Below, piece by piece: positions 16,722 to 25,064 of a stretch of 33,731 nt of DNA. Numbering within the stretch: the stretch's first letter is position 1; each line of letters begins with the position of its first letter. Where the stretch lies: assembly GCA_018333535.1 (NCBI GenBank), contig JAGXTA010000124.1:1-33731 (forward strand), given 5' to 3'. A program made the position numbers and the translations under genes. A model generated the notes under the pieces. That model made no database searches and had not been told where the DNA came from. It was given only the letters and a program-made list of their open reading frames with translations. The DNA comes from Deltaproteobacteria bacterium (lineage in GTDB: Bacteria > Desulfobacterota > BSN033 > UBA1163).

Positions 16722-19079
16722 TTACCTCAACTCAACCACTGTCACGCCGGCGCCGCCCCTCCGAACCTCAGCCGGAGCAACCTGCTTCACCCCCCGGTGT
16801 GCGCTTAAATACTTACCGATCGCCGCCCGCAACCTTCCCGATCCGATGCCATGGATGATCTGAATCTTTTCCAGGCCATATAGGAGGGCTTGATCGATGA
16901 ATTTATCCACCTCCGGGAGGGCTTCATCGACGGTCAGTCCGATCACATTCAACTCTGCTGGAATTTCCTCAACAGGCCCCTCACCTAACCGGCTCGCCGG
17001 TCCAGCTAAAACGTTCCTCCCTGTGCTCTCCTCTCCTTCTACATCGGTCGGCCTGATGATGTCGTTGAGGGGAACAATCACTCTTGCCTTCTCTGTCATC
17101 ACCTCGGCGCGGCTGAGTGCTTCCTCCACCTTCAGGAGAATCCCGTTTTTTTTAAGGCTTTCAATTCTAACACGATCCCCCGCTTTTAATCCACCTGCCA
17201 TCGCACGAGGTCCCCTTCTCCGGAGGTGGGGAAAAACCGTCTCTCTCATCTCCTGAATTTCTTTCCGGCGAACCTGAGAAGGAGCCTTCTCCTTCTGCTC
17301 TTTCAGCCAGGCTTTCAATTCCTCTTCCACCGTCTGGGCCGCTTTTCTCGCTTTTTCCTCCGCTCGGGAAAAGATTTCTTCCCTTACTCTCTTGATCCGC
17401 TCGAGAGTCTCTTTGAGCTTCTGATGATCCTGATCCGTTTCTTCCCTCATCCTGATCCACTGAAGCCTCTGGCTCTCCGCATCCGCCTTCAGCTTTTCCA
17501 GTCCCTTCAGGGCTTGAGCCATTTCCTGTCCGCTCCCATCACGGTGCTGGCGAGCACTCAACAGGACTTTTTCCGAAACGCCTAATTTTTCAGCCACCAG
17601 GAAAGCATTGCTCACTCCCGAAGAGCCGTAGGAGAGGAGATAGAGGGGCTCCAGGGTCTTTTCGTCAAACTTGACGGACACATTTTCCACATCCGGATGA
17701 AGATATCCATAGGCCTTGAGGCCGTCGAAGTGGGTGGTGACCACGACCGAGGACCCTTTCTCCCTGAACAGGTCCAGAAACCCCATGGCCAATGCGGAAC
17801 CCTCTGAGCTGTTGGTTCCCACCCCCAATTCATCGAGAAGGACGAGGGAACGAGGCCCTGCCTTCTCTAAAATTTCGTTCACATGGAGGAGGTGAGCGGA
17901 AAAAGTGCTCAGGTTTTCCTCCATGCTCTGCTCATCGCCGATCACGGCAAAGACCTCATCGAAAATCGCCGCCTCGCTTCCTTCGGCAACAGGAATGGGA
18001 AGGCCGGATTGAACCATCAGTGTCAAAAGCCCAAGGGTCTTCAGGGCGACCGTCTTTCCGCCCGCATTGGCTCCGCTGATGATCAGAGTCCGGATGGCCC
18101 CTTCCATCCGGAGCTCCACAGGGACAACCTGAGCCCCTCTCTGGGGGCTGAGTAGAGGGCTTCTTGCCTCCCTCATCATGATCCTTCCGTCTCCATTCAA
18201 TTCGGGCCGGATCCCCTTTAAAAGAAGGGTCAGTCTGGCCATGGCATAAAGGAGATCCAGTTCCCCGAAGATTTCAAAGTCATTCCAAAGAGACTGGACT
18301 TCTCCTCTCACCTTCTCAGAGAGGTCTGCGAGAATCCGGTATTCTTCCTCTTTCTCCTCTGAAGTGAGGACATTGATCTCATTGTTGAAGGGGACAGCCT
18401 GGAGAGGCTCAAAGAAGAGGCTCATCCGGCTATGGGATTGGTCATGGATGATTCCCTCGAGCCGGTGTTTGAAATCGGATTTGATGAGGAGAACATACCT
18501 CCCGTTTCTCAAGGTGATAAAATCTTCCTGAAAGATTGTCTGGAGGTCTTCCCGGTGAAGGAGGCGTTCAAGCGATTCCTTTGCCTTCTCTCTGGCTCCT
18601 GCCAATCGACCGCGAATATCCGAAAGGTTCGGGCTGGCGCGGTCGAGAATCTCGCCTTTCGTATTAATGGCATGGAGGATCTCTTTTTCGAGAGCCTTGA
18701 GAGAGGAAACCCTTGAAATTTTCTCCTGAAGAGAGGGAGCCTTCACCTCCGGTTTAAGGAAGAACTTTCTGAGCCCCTTCCCTAATGCCATCAATTGGTG
18801 AATATTTAGAATCTCCTGAACCTCGAGGACGGACCCTTCAATCTCTAATCTCTTAAGAAGATCCCCAATATCCTTCAGCCCTCTGAGGGGGAGATCTCCT
18901 GCGGTTTCAAGGATTTCTTTCAGTTCGATGACTTCGGTCAATCTTGATTCGATGAGGAAGCGATCCGGAGTGGGCCTCAGGGCCAGGCACCGCTTCTGCC
19001 CCAGAGGTGAGATGGAAAAATCTTTTAAGAGGTCTAAAAGGGAGTGAAATTCTAAAACCTTAAGGGAACGATGATCCAT
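16722..19079 (-). CDS. mutS2: MutS2 family ATPase/endonuclease with Smr domain
   Basis: This 785-residue protein has a MutS-type ATPase (Walker A GANAGGKT at about 336-343; Walker B region SLVLLDELGVGT), a long coiled coil (about 510-620) and a C-terminal Smr nuclease domain (about 703-785, with VIGLTVDEALPEVDKFIDQA and IIHGIGSGRLRAAI). The N-terminal mismatch-recognition domain of MutS is absent, as expected. Family members suppress homologous recombination, and in Bacillus MutS2 also rescues collided ribosomes. It sits between yqeY and dnaG; a spacer of about 220 bp before dnaG holds no gene I can see. Confidence 0.95.
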   Translation of the reverse strand: MDHRSLKVLEFHSLLDLLKDFSISPLGQKRCLALRPTPDRFLIESRLTEVIELKEILETAGDLPLRGLKDIGDLLKRLEIEGSVLEVQEILNIHQLMALGKGLRKFFLKPEVKAPSLQEKISRVSSLKALEKEILHAINTKGEILDRASPNLSDIRGRLAGAREKAKESLERLLHREDLQTIFQEDFITLRNGRYVLLIKSDFKHRLEGIIHDQSHSRMSLFFEPLQAVPFNNEINVLTSEEKEEEYRILADLSEKVRGEVQSLWNDFEIFGELDLLYAMARLTLLLKGIRPELNGDGRIMMREARSPLLSPQRGAQVVPVELRMEGAIRTLIISGANAGGKTVALKTLGLLTLMVQSGLPIPVAEGSEAAIFDEVFAVIGDEQSMEENLSTFSAHLLHVNEILEKAGPRSLVLLDELGVGTNSSEGSALAMGFLDLFREKGSSVVVTTHFDGLKAYGYLHPDVENVSVKFDEKTLEPLYLLSYGSSGVSNAFLVAEKLGVSEKVLLSARQHRDGSGQEMAQALKGLEKLKADAESQRLQWIRMREETDQDHQKLKETLERIKRVREEIFSRAEEKARKAAQTVEEELKAWLKEQKEKAPSQVRRKEIQEMRETVFPHLRRRGPRAMAGGLKAGDRVRIESLKKNGILLKVEEALSRAEVMTEKARVIVPLNDIIRPTDVEGEESTGRNVLAGPASRLGEGPVEEIPAELNVIGLTVDEALPEVDKFIDQALLYGLEKIQIIHGIGSGRLRAAIGKYLSAHRGVKQVAPAEVRRGGAGVTVVELR

Positions 19080-19115
19080 AAAAAAAGGGAAACCGCTTTA
19101 TTGATGGGGGGAAAG

Positions 19116-19562
19116 TTAAGGGGAAAGCCTTTCCTTGACCAGCTGATTGATCACTTTGCCGTCGGCTTTCCCCCCTAATCTGGGCATGACCGCCTTCATC
19201 ACTTTTCCCAAATCTTTCAGGGATGATGACTGGGTCTCTTGAATCGTCTCATCGATGATCTTGATGATCTCTTCCTGGCTGATCGGCTGAGGCAAAAAGG
19301 ATTTTAGAATCTCGATCTCCATCTTCTCTTTCTCCACCAGATCGTTCCGGCCTCCGGCCTGAAACTGCTCGATGGATTCCTCGCCCTTTCGCACCATCCC
19401 CTGGATGACCTTGTAAATATCCTCGTCCTCCAGCTTTTTTCTCAGCTCGATCTCTTTGTTCTTTAAAGACGAACGAATCATCCGGATCGTCGACAGCCGG
19501 ACCTTATCATTCGTCTTCATCGCCTGTTTCATCTCTTCGAGTATTTTTTCTTCCAAACTCAT
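19116..19562 (-). CDS. yqeY: GatB/YqeY domain protein
   Basis: This 148-residue protein matches YqeY: it begins with a helical LEEKILEEMKQAMKTNDKVR, and has KNKEIELRKKLEDE in the middle and the end segment GKVMKAVMPRLGGKADGKVI. The domain resembles the tRNA-binding tail of the amidotransferase subunit GatB, but stand-alone YqeY has no proven function. It starts right after rpsU (2 bp), as in many bacteria. Confidence 0.92.
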   Translation of the reverse strand: MSLEEKILEEMKQAMKTNDKVRLSTIRMIRSSLKNKEIELRKKLEDEDIYKVIQGMVRKGEESIEQFQAGGRNDLVEKEKMEIEILKSFLPQPISQEEIIKIIDETIQETQSSSLKDLGKVMKAVMPRLGGKADGKVINQLVKERLSP

Positions 19563-19564
19563 CT

Positions 19565-19768
19565 TTATCCTCTATCGGTGAATTTCCGCATCCTTTTTAT
19601 TGCCCTCTTCTGGGCGGCTAGCGCTTTTTTCTTTCGTTTGATGCTGGGTTTTTCATAATGTTCTCTTTTCCGGACTTCTGACAGGATCCCGGTTTTTTCA
19701 ACCTGTTTCTTAAATCGCCGGAGCGCATTTTCGAAGGACTCATTCTCTCTAATCCGAACGTCTGGCAT
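19565..19768 (-). CDS. rpsU: Small ribosomal subunit protein bS21
   Basis: This is a 67-residue basic protein of the 30S subunit. It starts [20 protein letters not shown] and continues with the [15 protein letters not shown] segment typical of bS21. I use the ATG at 19768 because GGAGGGGG lies just upstream, within an upstream open frame. A sigma-70 promoter is visible at 19809-19836, so this is the first gene of the rpsU-yqeY-mutS2-dnaG-rpoD cluster. Confidence 0.95.
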   Translation of the reverse strand: MPDVRIRENESFENALRRFKKQVEKTGILSEVRKREHYEKPSIKRKKKALAAQKRAIKRMRKFTDRG

Positions 19769-19808
19769 CCATCTTCCCCCTCCTTTCATCCTTTATTTTA
19801 AACATTAA

Positions 19809-19836
19809 ATTATAGGATTTTTTACAATAAAGTCAA
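19809..19836 (-). promoter_or_regulatory. Sigma-70 promoter for rpsU
   Basis: On the minus strand TTGACT (19831-19836) and TATAAT (19809-19814) are spaced 16 bp apart, 41 bp before the rpsU start. Both boxes are close to consensus. The rest of 19837-20138 holds no other gene that I can see. Confidence 0.8.
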
Positions 19837-20138
19837 ATTTTTTGTCGATGCCGAATTGCTCTCAAACCGTTTGATTTTTTAAAGTGGGCTTGATAAGTTA
19901 GGATAAATCCTAAAACCGGGTTAAAGACGTTTAGAGGTGCAAAAACTCAACCGTTTCCCTAAATTATACGGGATGGTGGAAGGGTTAAGTCGAATAAAAT
20001 GATCCTTTTTATTTACATTCCGCATTCTCTCTGAGCCGAAGGCGGCATTGAACATTCGAAATCATGGGATTGAGTTTTCACACGTCCCTGAAGTCGTTTC
20101 TCATCGGGAACCAAACAAGAATAGGGGAGGAAGTAGAA

Positions 20139-20363
20139 ATGAAGTCGTCTGTTCTTAAAACATTTTTGGCGGGCGTTGCTTTCGGGATAGGCATAACTGT
20201 TTTATCCCTGTATGCTCAAAAACCGGGTTGCTTCGTTACTTCGTTAGAAACAATATCAGAAATGGGGCGAGCCCGAAGGGCCAAAGAAGAAAAAAACAAA
20301 TTCCTAAGAAAAAGGCTTAAGGCAATGGGCTTTTCGGACAAGGAAATTAATGAAAACCTCTGA
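20139..20363 (+). CDS. Small membrane-anchored protein, unknown function
   Basis: This is a 74-residue protein that I do not recognise. The ATG at 20139 has GGGGAGGAAG upstream. Residues 5-25 (VLKTFLAGVAFGIGITVLSL) form one membrane segment or an uncleaved signal. The rest is charged and basic (RRAKEEKNKFLRKRLKAMGF) and should lie in the periplasm or cytoplasm as a short helical tail. It is transcribed away from rpsU and lies upstream of comEC. Confidence 0.6.
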   Translation: MKSSVLKTFLAGVAFGIGITVLSLYAQKPGCFVTSLETISEMGRARRAKEEKNKFLRKRLKAMGFSDKEINENL

Positions 20364-20507
20364 GAGGCGTGAGAGGCGGGACATTGTTTGCTAAGTTGAA
20401 TTATTCTGAAATCGAGTTTAGGTGCCATCCGTTAAAAAAGAATGCGATGGGGTCACCCATTAAAAGGCACCGGTCAAGAGAAAAAGTGGAGTTCTTCCAT
20501 TTTCTGC

Positions 20508-20537
20508 TTGACAAAGCTCTTTGATTTTCATTATGGT
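20508..20537 (+). promoter_or_regulatory. Candidate sigma-70 promoter for comEC
   Basis: TTGACA (20508-20513) and TATGGT (20532-20537) are separated by 18 bp and end 56 bp before the comEC start. The -35 box is perfect and the -10 box is weak. Confidence 0.55.
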
Positions 20538-20593
20538 GGGGCCTTCTGGTGATAACACAACCCTTTTAAAAAACTGATCCCATTGGGGCGGAG

Positions 20594-23056
20594 ATGAACG
20601 AAATACTTCGCCTGCCTCTTATTCCCATCCTGATCGCTTATGCGATCGGGCTCTATGGCGGCCAATTTAATCTCCCCCTGCCTCCTCAAGGACCGCTTCT
20701 TCTCTTCATCCTCCTCGGCTTGTGGATCCTCCTGATCCTTCTGAAAAGAATCCGATGGGCCTCCTGGATCGCCCTCTCTTTCTTCCTCTTTCTCGGACTC
20801 TTTTCAGTACAAAGCTATTTCCATCCGAAGCATCCTCCTTCTCATATCTCCCGTTTCATCGGTTCTGAACGAATCCTGCTGGAGGGAACGATCGATCGCT
20901 CCCCGCAACGGACCCGGACCGGAACCCAACTTTTGATCAAATCTCACAAGATCATCTTGGGAGACCGCCAGATATACGTTGAAGGCCATCTCCTCCTTTT
21001 TCTGAAAGAGAAAACCCCCTCTCTCCATTTAGGAGACCGGCTCAGGCTCCTCTGCACGCTTCACCGGCCTCACGGGTTTCGTAACCCGGGTGTTTTCTCC
21101 TACGAACGCCACCTCGCCCTTGAAAGGATTCATGTCATCGGGTTCTTGGCCGATGATCAGATGTGGGTCAAAGTGGGCAAGGGTTTTAAAAACCCCATCC
21201 TCTTGAAAATCGAATCCTGGAGGGATCACATCCGCGATTTTTTAGAAAAAGAAGCAACCCTGCCCTCTTCTTCCATTTTTCAGGCCCTGGTTCTCGGAGA
21301 ACAGGGAAACATCCCCGAAGATATCAGAGAATCTTTCATTACCACAGGGATCGCCCATCTTCTGGCCATCTCAGGAGATCATCTCGGGATTGTGGCCCTT
21401 CTCTCCTTCTCGCTGTTCCTCTGGGTCATGAAGCGCTCTGAATTTCTTCTTCTTTCCCTCTCCGTCAAAAAATGGGCGGCTGGCCTGACCATCCCTTGCC
21501 TCCTCCTCTACACGTTCATCGCCGGCGGAGGAATCTCCGTGATACGGGCAACGATCATGGTCATCACCTTCTTTTTCTCCATCGTCTTCGACCGGGAAAG
21601 GCATCTCCTCCACACCCTCGCCCTGGCCGCCCTTCTCATCCTCCTTTGCTCGCCTCCTTCCCTTTTCGATGTCTCCTTTCAGCTCTCCTTTTTGGCTGTG
21701 CTCTCGATTCTTTATCTGGTGCCGCGCATCTACCGGGACCTGAGACGTGAAGAGATTTACATCCCTTCGGAAATCTCATGGAAAGAAAAGATAGGGAAAT
21801 ACATCAAACTCTCTTTCATTGTCACCGTTGTCGCCATCCTGGGAACCGCGCCCTTTGTTGCGCTTCATTTCAACCGGGTCTCTCTCATCGGATTTCTTGC
21901 CAACCTATTGATTATCCCCTGGGTGGGTTTTCTCATCGTTCCCATCACCCTCACCGCCTCCATCTTCTCCTTCTTCTTCTATCCTTTTGCCAGCCTTCTG
22001 ATCATGGTAACCCAATTTCTTGCAACCATCCTTCTCAAAGTTGTGGCCTTCTTCGCTTCCATTCCTTTCGCGTCCATCTATCTCCCCACTCCCACAGCCC
22101 TTGAAATGATTCTTTTCTATCTTCTCCTCTTCTTGGGAGTACATCTCCGGAAAGGAAAAAAGATCAAATACCTTTTTGTAGGAATCTGCATTCTTTTCGC
22201 CGCCGATTTGGCCTACTGGAACTTCAAGGACGACTTCCGTAAAGACCTTCACATCACTTTCATCGATGTGGGCCATGGAGATTCGATTCTGGTCGAATTC
22301 CCAAAGGGGAAGAGGATGCTGATAGACGGAGGGGGCCTCCATGACGAACGTTTCGATATTGGAAAAAACGTGATCGCCCCTTTTCTCTGGAAGAAGAAGA
22401 TTCAAAGAATTGACACTCTCGTCCTGACCCATCCTGACCCGGATCATCTGAAAGGCTTAAACTTCATCCCCTCCCGGTTTAAAATTGGCCGGTTCTGGGA
22501 CAACGGGCTTCGCGGAGATTCGGAATTCTACCTCGATTTAGAAAAAACGCTTGATCGGAAAAAAATAGACCGCATATCATTCGATGAGAATTCTGATTTC
22601 CAAGTGATCAATGGGGTTGAGATCTCCTTCCTCAATCCACCGGCCGGAAGCGCTGGCCCTGTTCGTCACCGAAACCCCGCCTGGGTCAATAACCAGTCCC
22701 TGGTGATGAGGCTGAGGTTTAAGAATGTCATTCTACTTCTCACAGGAGATGTGGAAAGAGAGGCGGAAGAATGGATGGTGAGAAAAGGGTATCCACTCAG
22801 GGCTCATCTTCTGAAAGTCCCCCATCACGGGAGCTCCTCGTCAAGCAGTCTCATTTTTCTTGAAAAGGTGAAACCTGACCTTGCGATCATAAGCGTGGGA
22901 GAACGGACCATGGGCCAGCTTCCCCACCCGGAGGTCATAGAGAGATATAAAAGATTGGGTTCAAAGATCTTCAGGACGGATAAACACGGAGCTGTCACTG
23001 TCGTGACAGACGGCGAGAAGGTTGAGATTAAGACTTTTCTGAAAGGCGATGATTGA
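20594..23056 (+). CDS. comEC: DNA uptake channel protein ComEC/Rec2
   Basis: This 820-residue inner-membrane protein is thought to form the channel for single-stranded DNA in natural transformation. It has an N-terminal DUF4131 region with several membrane segments, a competence domain (ALVLGEQGNIPEDIRESFIT, then GIAHLLAISGDHLGI), and a C-terminal metallo-beta-lactamase-like domain from about 545 (FIDVGHGDSILVEFPKGKRM, then the metal motif THPDPDH and later VPHHGSSSS). The fusion is the full-length form. No other competence gene is close by. Confidence 0.95.
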   Translation: MNEILRLPLIPILIAYAIGLYGGQFNLPLPPQGPLLLFILLGLWILLILLKRIRWASWIALSFFLFLGLFSVQSYFHPKHPPSHISRFIGSERILLEGTIDRSPQRTRTGTQLLIKSHKIILGDRQIYVEGHLLLFLKEKTPSLHLGDRLRLLCTLHRPHGFRNPGVFSYERHLALERIHVIGFLADDQMWVKVGKGFKNPILLKIESWRDHIRDFLEKEATLPSSSIFQALVLGEQGNIPEDIRESFITTGIAHLLAISGDHLGIVALLSFSLFLWVMKRSEFLLLSLSVKKWAAGLTIPCLLLYTFIAGGGISVIRATIMVITFFFSIVFDRERHLLHTLALAALLILLCSPPSLFDVSFQLSFLAVLSILYLVPRIYRDLRREEIYIPSEISWKEKIGKYIKLSFIVTVVAILGTAPFVALHFNRVSLIGFLANLLIIPWVGFLIVPITLTASIFSFFFYPFASLLIMVTQFLATILLKVVAFFASIPFASIYLPTPTALEMILFYLLLFLGVHLRKGKKIKYLFVGICILFAADLAYWNFKDDFRKDLHITFIDVGHGDSILVEFPKGKRMLIDGGGLHDERFDIGKNVIAPFLWKKKIQRIDTLVLTHPDPDHLKGLNFIPSRFKIGRFWDNGLRGDSEFYLDLEKTLDRKKIDRISFDENSDFQVINGVEISFLNPPAGSAGPVRHRNPAWVNNQSLVMRLRFKNVILLLTGDVEREAEEWMVRKGYPLRAHLLKVPHHGSSSSSSLIFLEKVKPDLAIISVGERTMGQLPHPEVIERYKRLGSKIFRTDKHGAVTVVTDGEKVEIKTFLKGDD

Positions 23057-23092
23057 ATTTAGAATCTTTTCTACCTTCTCAGGGAAAATCTT

Positions 23093-23533
23093 CTATAAAC
23101 TCTTTGAGTACTCTATATATCGGCCATGCTCGAATCCGAGGCGTTTGAAGAAGCCCTGTAAATCGCCATCCCGCTCAGCGAGCATCACGCGAATCAGTTT
23201 TATCTTTTTGGCGCGACACTTCTCCATGAGCGCCTGAATGAGCTTGGAGGCTGTCCCCCGTTTCTGGTATGCCGGGTCAACCCCGAAGATCTGGATGACA
23301 CAGGCCTCAGAAAGCTCCTCGCGGACATAGGTGAGGTAGGCCAGGAGAAACCCGACCAATTGATTGTCGACCTCAGCCACAAAGCTCACATCGACCTCGC
23401 CTCCCAATCCCTTCCGGACCAGGTCCTGGTAAGTAACGGCTCGATCCATGCCGCTGATTTTCCGATCCACCTCCAGAATACCATTGATATCTTCCGGCTC
23501 CATGGGTCTGATCTTCATTTCTATACCCGCCAT
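23093..23533 (-). CDS. GNAT-family N-acetyltransferase
   Basis: This 146-residue enzyme probably moves an acetyl group from acetyl-CoA to an amine. The start MAGIEMKIRPMEPEDINGIL is typical of the family, and the acetyl-CoA loop lies in FGVDPAYQKRGTASKLIQAL (about 90-109). AGGAGG lies 8 nt before the ATG. It converges with comEC and is divergent from the MerB-like gene. The substrate is unknown; RimI-like proteins are similar in size. Confidence 0.85.
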   Translation of the reverse strand: MAGIEMKIRPMEPEDINGILEVDRKISGMDRAVTYQDLVRKGLGGEVDVSFVAEVDNQLVGFLLAYLTYVREELSEACVIQIFGVDPAYQKRGTASKLIQALMEKCRAKKIKLIRVMLAERDGDLQGFFKRLGFEHGRYIEYSKSL

Positions 23534-23688
23534 CCCGCTTTCCTCCTTTCTTTTCTAATTTCAAAGTTTGATAAGTTACATCATCCTCAAACTTCATTAA
23601 AAAGTCAACGAAAATTAAGAGGTTGTTCGATGATTCACAGAAGGTCACTTGCTCTGTTAGTCAGCAAAAGGATCAGCAAGAGGATAAA

Positions 23689-23717
23689 TTGACAATTCAT
23701 AAAAAGAACGATATGTT
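23689..23717 (+). promoter_or_regulatory. Candidate sigma-70 promoter for the MerB-like operon
   Basis: TTGACA (23689-23694) and TATGTT (23712-23717) are spaced 17 bp apart and end about 60 bp before the start codon. No palindrome typical of a MerR operator was seen between the boxes. Confidence 0.55.
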
Positions 23718-23777
23718 TAAAATTAAATAGTTATAAATTGAGGAAGGATTGATAACGCTTTTTTACAGGAGGTGGGC

Positions 23778-24488
23778 ATGATGACCAATCCAACTGATTT
23801 AGATCGGACATTTCATTTTATTATGAAAAGAATGGTGGAATCTGGGCAGGCACCGCATTATACGGAGATCGCTTCCGGGTTGGAAATTCCTGTGGAAGAA
23901 GGCCGAAAAGCTCTTCACGACCTTATGGCAGCGGGGATTCCCGGATGGCTATTTCCAAATACGGACTACATCACCTCTTTTGCCCCATTCAACAATCTTC
24001 CGACTCAGTATCGGATAACCATCGAGGGGCAGCAGAAATGGTTTGGCCAGTGAGCGTTCGAATCGCTGGCAGTCTGCTGGCTCTTTCCAAGGAAAATAGT
24101 CCAGATCGATGCTCCCTGTCTCGATTGCGGTTTCCCGATTCGTGTGGAAATCCGCGACGGGCAAATCCTTCGAGCCGAGCCTGAAGGTCTGATGGGGTAT
24201 GTGGCTGTGCCCATTTGGAAATGGTTTGAAAACGCTCCCTATGCCTGAAGTACGATGAACCTCTTCCGGTCGGAAGAGCACATCCGGAATTGGGCCCGTT
24301 TCGATCCAGCCACTGCCGAGGGTATCCTTTCACTTCCGGACTTGGTCAAGCTCTTTTCAGGCAGTTATTTTCGCAGACGCCTAGACCCTGATTGGGTCTC
24401 ACATAGTCGAGAGTATGTGCGGGAAATGGTCACAACACTTGTGGAGCTCGGAAAGACCGGCCCCTTCTGGAAGCGACCCAAGCCTTGA
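23778..24488 (+). CDS. MerB-family organomercurial lyase-like protein with two in-frame UGA codons (predicted selenocysteines)
   Basis: A single reading frame of 236 codons runs from ATG 23778 (AGGAGG 5 nt upstream; ATG 23781 is an equal choice) to TGA 24486-24488, interrupted only by TGA at 24051 and 24246. The protein aligns with MerB along its length: an N-terminal helix-turn-helix region, AEPEGLMGYVAV against VEPAGMAVSL, PCLDCGFPIRVEI against HCAATGAPVSLTV, and MNLFRSEEHIRNW against VHFFASVPTAEDW. In this alignment the TGAs fall at residue 92, where MerB has catalytic C96, and at 157, where MerB has the C158/C159 pair. MerB uses C96, D99 and C159 to break the carbon-mercury bond. Here D99 is replaced by E95, and an extra CxxC is at 114-117. 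Each TGA is followed by a SECIS-like hairpin. I therefore call one intact selenoprotein; a pseudogene with two stops is the alternative. The natural substrate may be a different organometal. Confidence 0.82.
24054..24081 (+). promoter_or_regulatory. SECIS-like hairpin after the first in-frame UGA
   Basis: GCTGGC (24065-24070) pairs with GCTGGC (24076-24081) with four Watson-Crick and two G-U pairs, around the loop AGUCU with G at the second position. The loop begins 17 nt after the UGA. Bacterial SECIS elements have the apical loop about 16-37 nt after the UGA and a G in the first two loop positions. The stem is weaker than that of the second element. Confidence 0.65.
24249..24278 (+). promoter_or_regulatory. 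SECIS-like hairpin after the second in-frame UGA
   Basis: CTCTTCC (24261-24267) pairs perfectly with GGAAGAG (24272-24278) around the tetraloop GGUC, which begins 19 nt after the UGA at 24246-24248. The loop sequence is the one that I recall from the SECIS of E. coli fdhF, where it binds SelB. It fits the bacterial SECIS rules on stem, loop and distance. Confidence 0.8.
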
Positions 24489-24512
24489 AACTTTTCCGGT
24501 GGTGGTGTCAAT

Positions 24513-24992
24513 ATGTCGAACACGTTAAGTCCGAGTGCGCAGATGGTTCAGGATGCTTTAAAAGCGCTTGGCTTTATCAACGAGGTGATGGAACTACAAA
24601 CCACCACCCGCACCTCTGCGGATGCGGCCCAGGCCGTGGGATGCCGGGTCGAACAGATCGCCAAATCGATTCTCTTTCGAGGCGGGCAGACCAATCAGCC
24701 CATTCTTGTCATTGCCAGTGGTGCCAATCGTGTCAATGAGAAGAAGATTGAGACATTGATTAGTGAGCCCATTGGCAAAGCCGATGCCGATTTTGTGCGC
24801 CAGAGGACCGGTTTTGTCATCGGCGGAGTCCCCCCGGTCGGCCATCTCGAGAAAATCCAAATTTTTATCGATGAGGATTTGTTAAACTACAAAGAGATAT
24901 GGGCGGCTGCCGGCACACCCAATGCAGTTTTTAAACTCACCCCTTCGGACCTTGTTAAAATGACAGGCGGCCCTGTGATTTCCATTAAATAA
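24513..24992 (+). CDS. YbaK/EbsC-family aminoacyl-tRNA deacylase
   Basis: This 159-residue protein belongs to the YbaK/EbsC (prolyl-tRNA editing) family. Visible landmarks are a Thr/Ala-rich segment TTRTSADAAQAVGC, the lysine in the core AKSILFRG, a GANRVNEKKIE stretch and the GGVPPVGH loop near residue 105. Relatives hydrolyse mischarged tRNAs such as Cys-tRNA(Pro) or Ala-tRNA(Pro). It starts 24 nt after the MerB-like gene and is probably cotranscribed. Whether the link with a putative selenoprotein is functional is unknown. The ribosome-binding site is poor (GGTGGTG). Confidence 0.85.
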   Translation: MSNTLSPSAQMVQDALKALGFINEVMELQTTTRTSADAAQAVGCRVEQIAKSILFRGGQTNQPILVIASGANRVNEKKIETLISEPIGKADADFVRQRTGFVIGGVPPVGHLEKIQIFIDEDLLNYKEIWAAAGTPNAVFKLTPSDLVKMTGGPVISIK

Positions 24993-25064
24993 GTTGGGAT
25001 AAAAAGGGTTCAAGGATTCAAGGGTTCGAGAAGTCAAGGGCAATCTTTTAAAAGGAGGAGAGAG

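Noticed and set aside
16897-18716. Plus-strand frames opposite mutS2
   Set aside because: They are shadows of the strongly conserved MutS2 coding frame.
24051-24488. MerB-like gene as a frameshifted or degraded pseudogene
   Set aside because: All three segments are in the same frame, the only interruptions are two TGAs at catalytic positions, and SECIS-like hairpins follow both. Not fully excluded.
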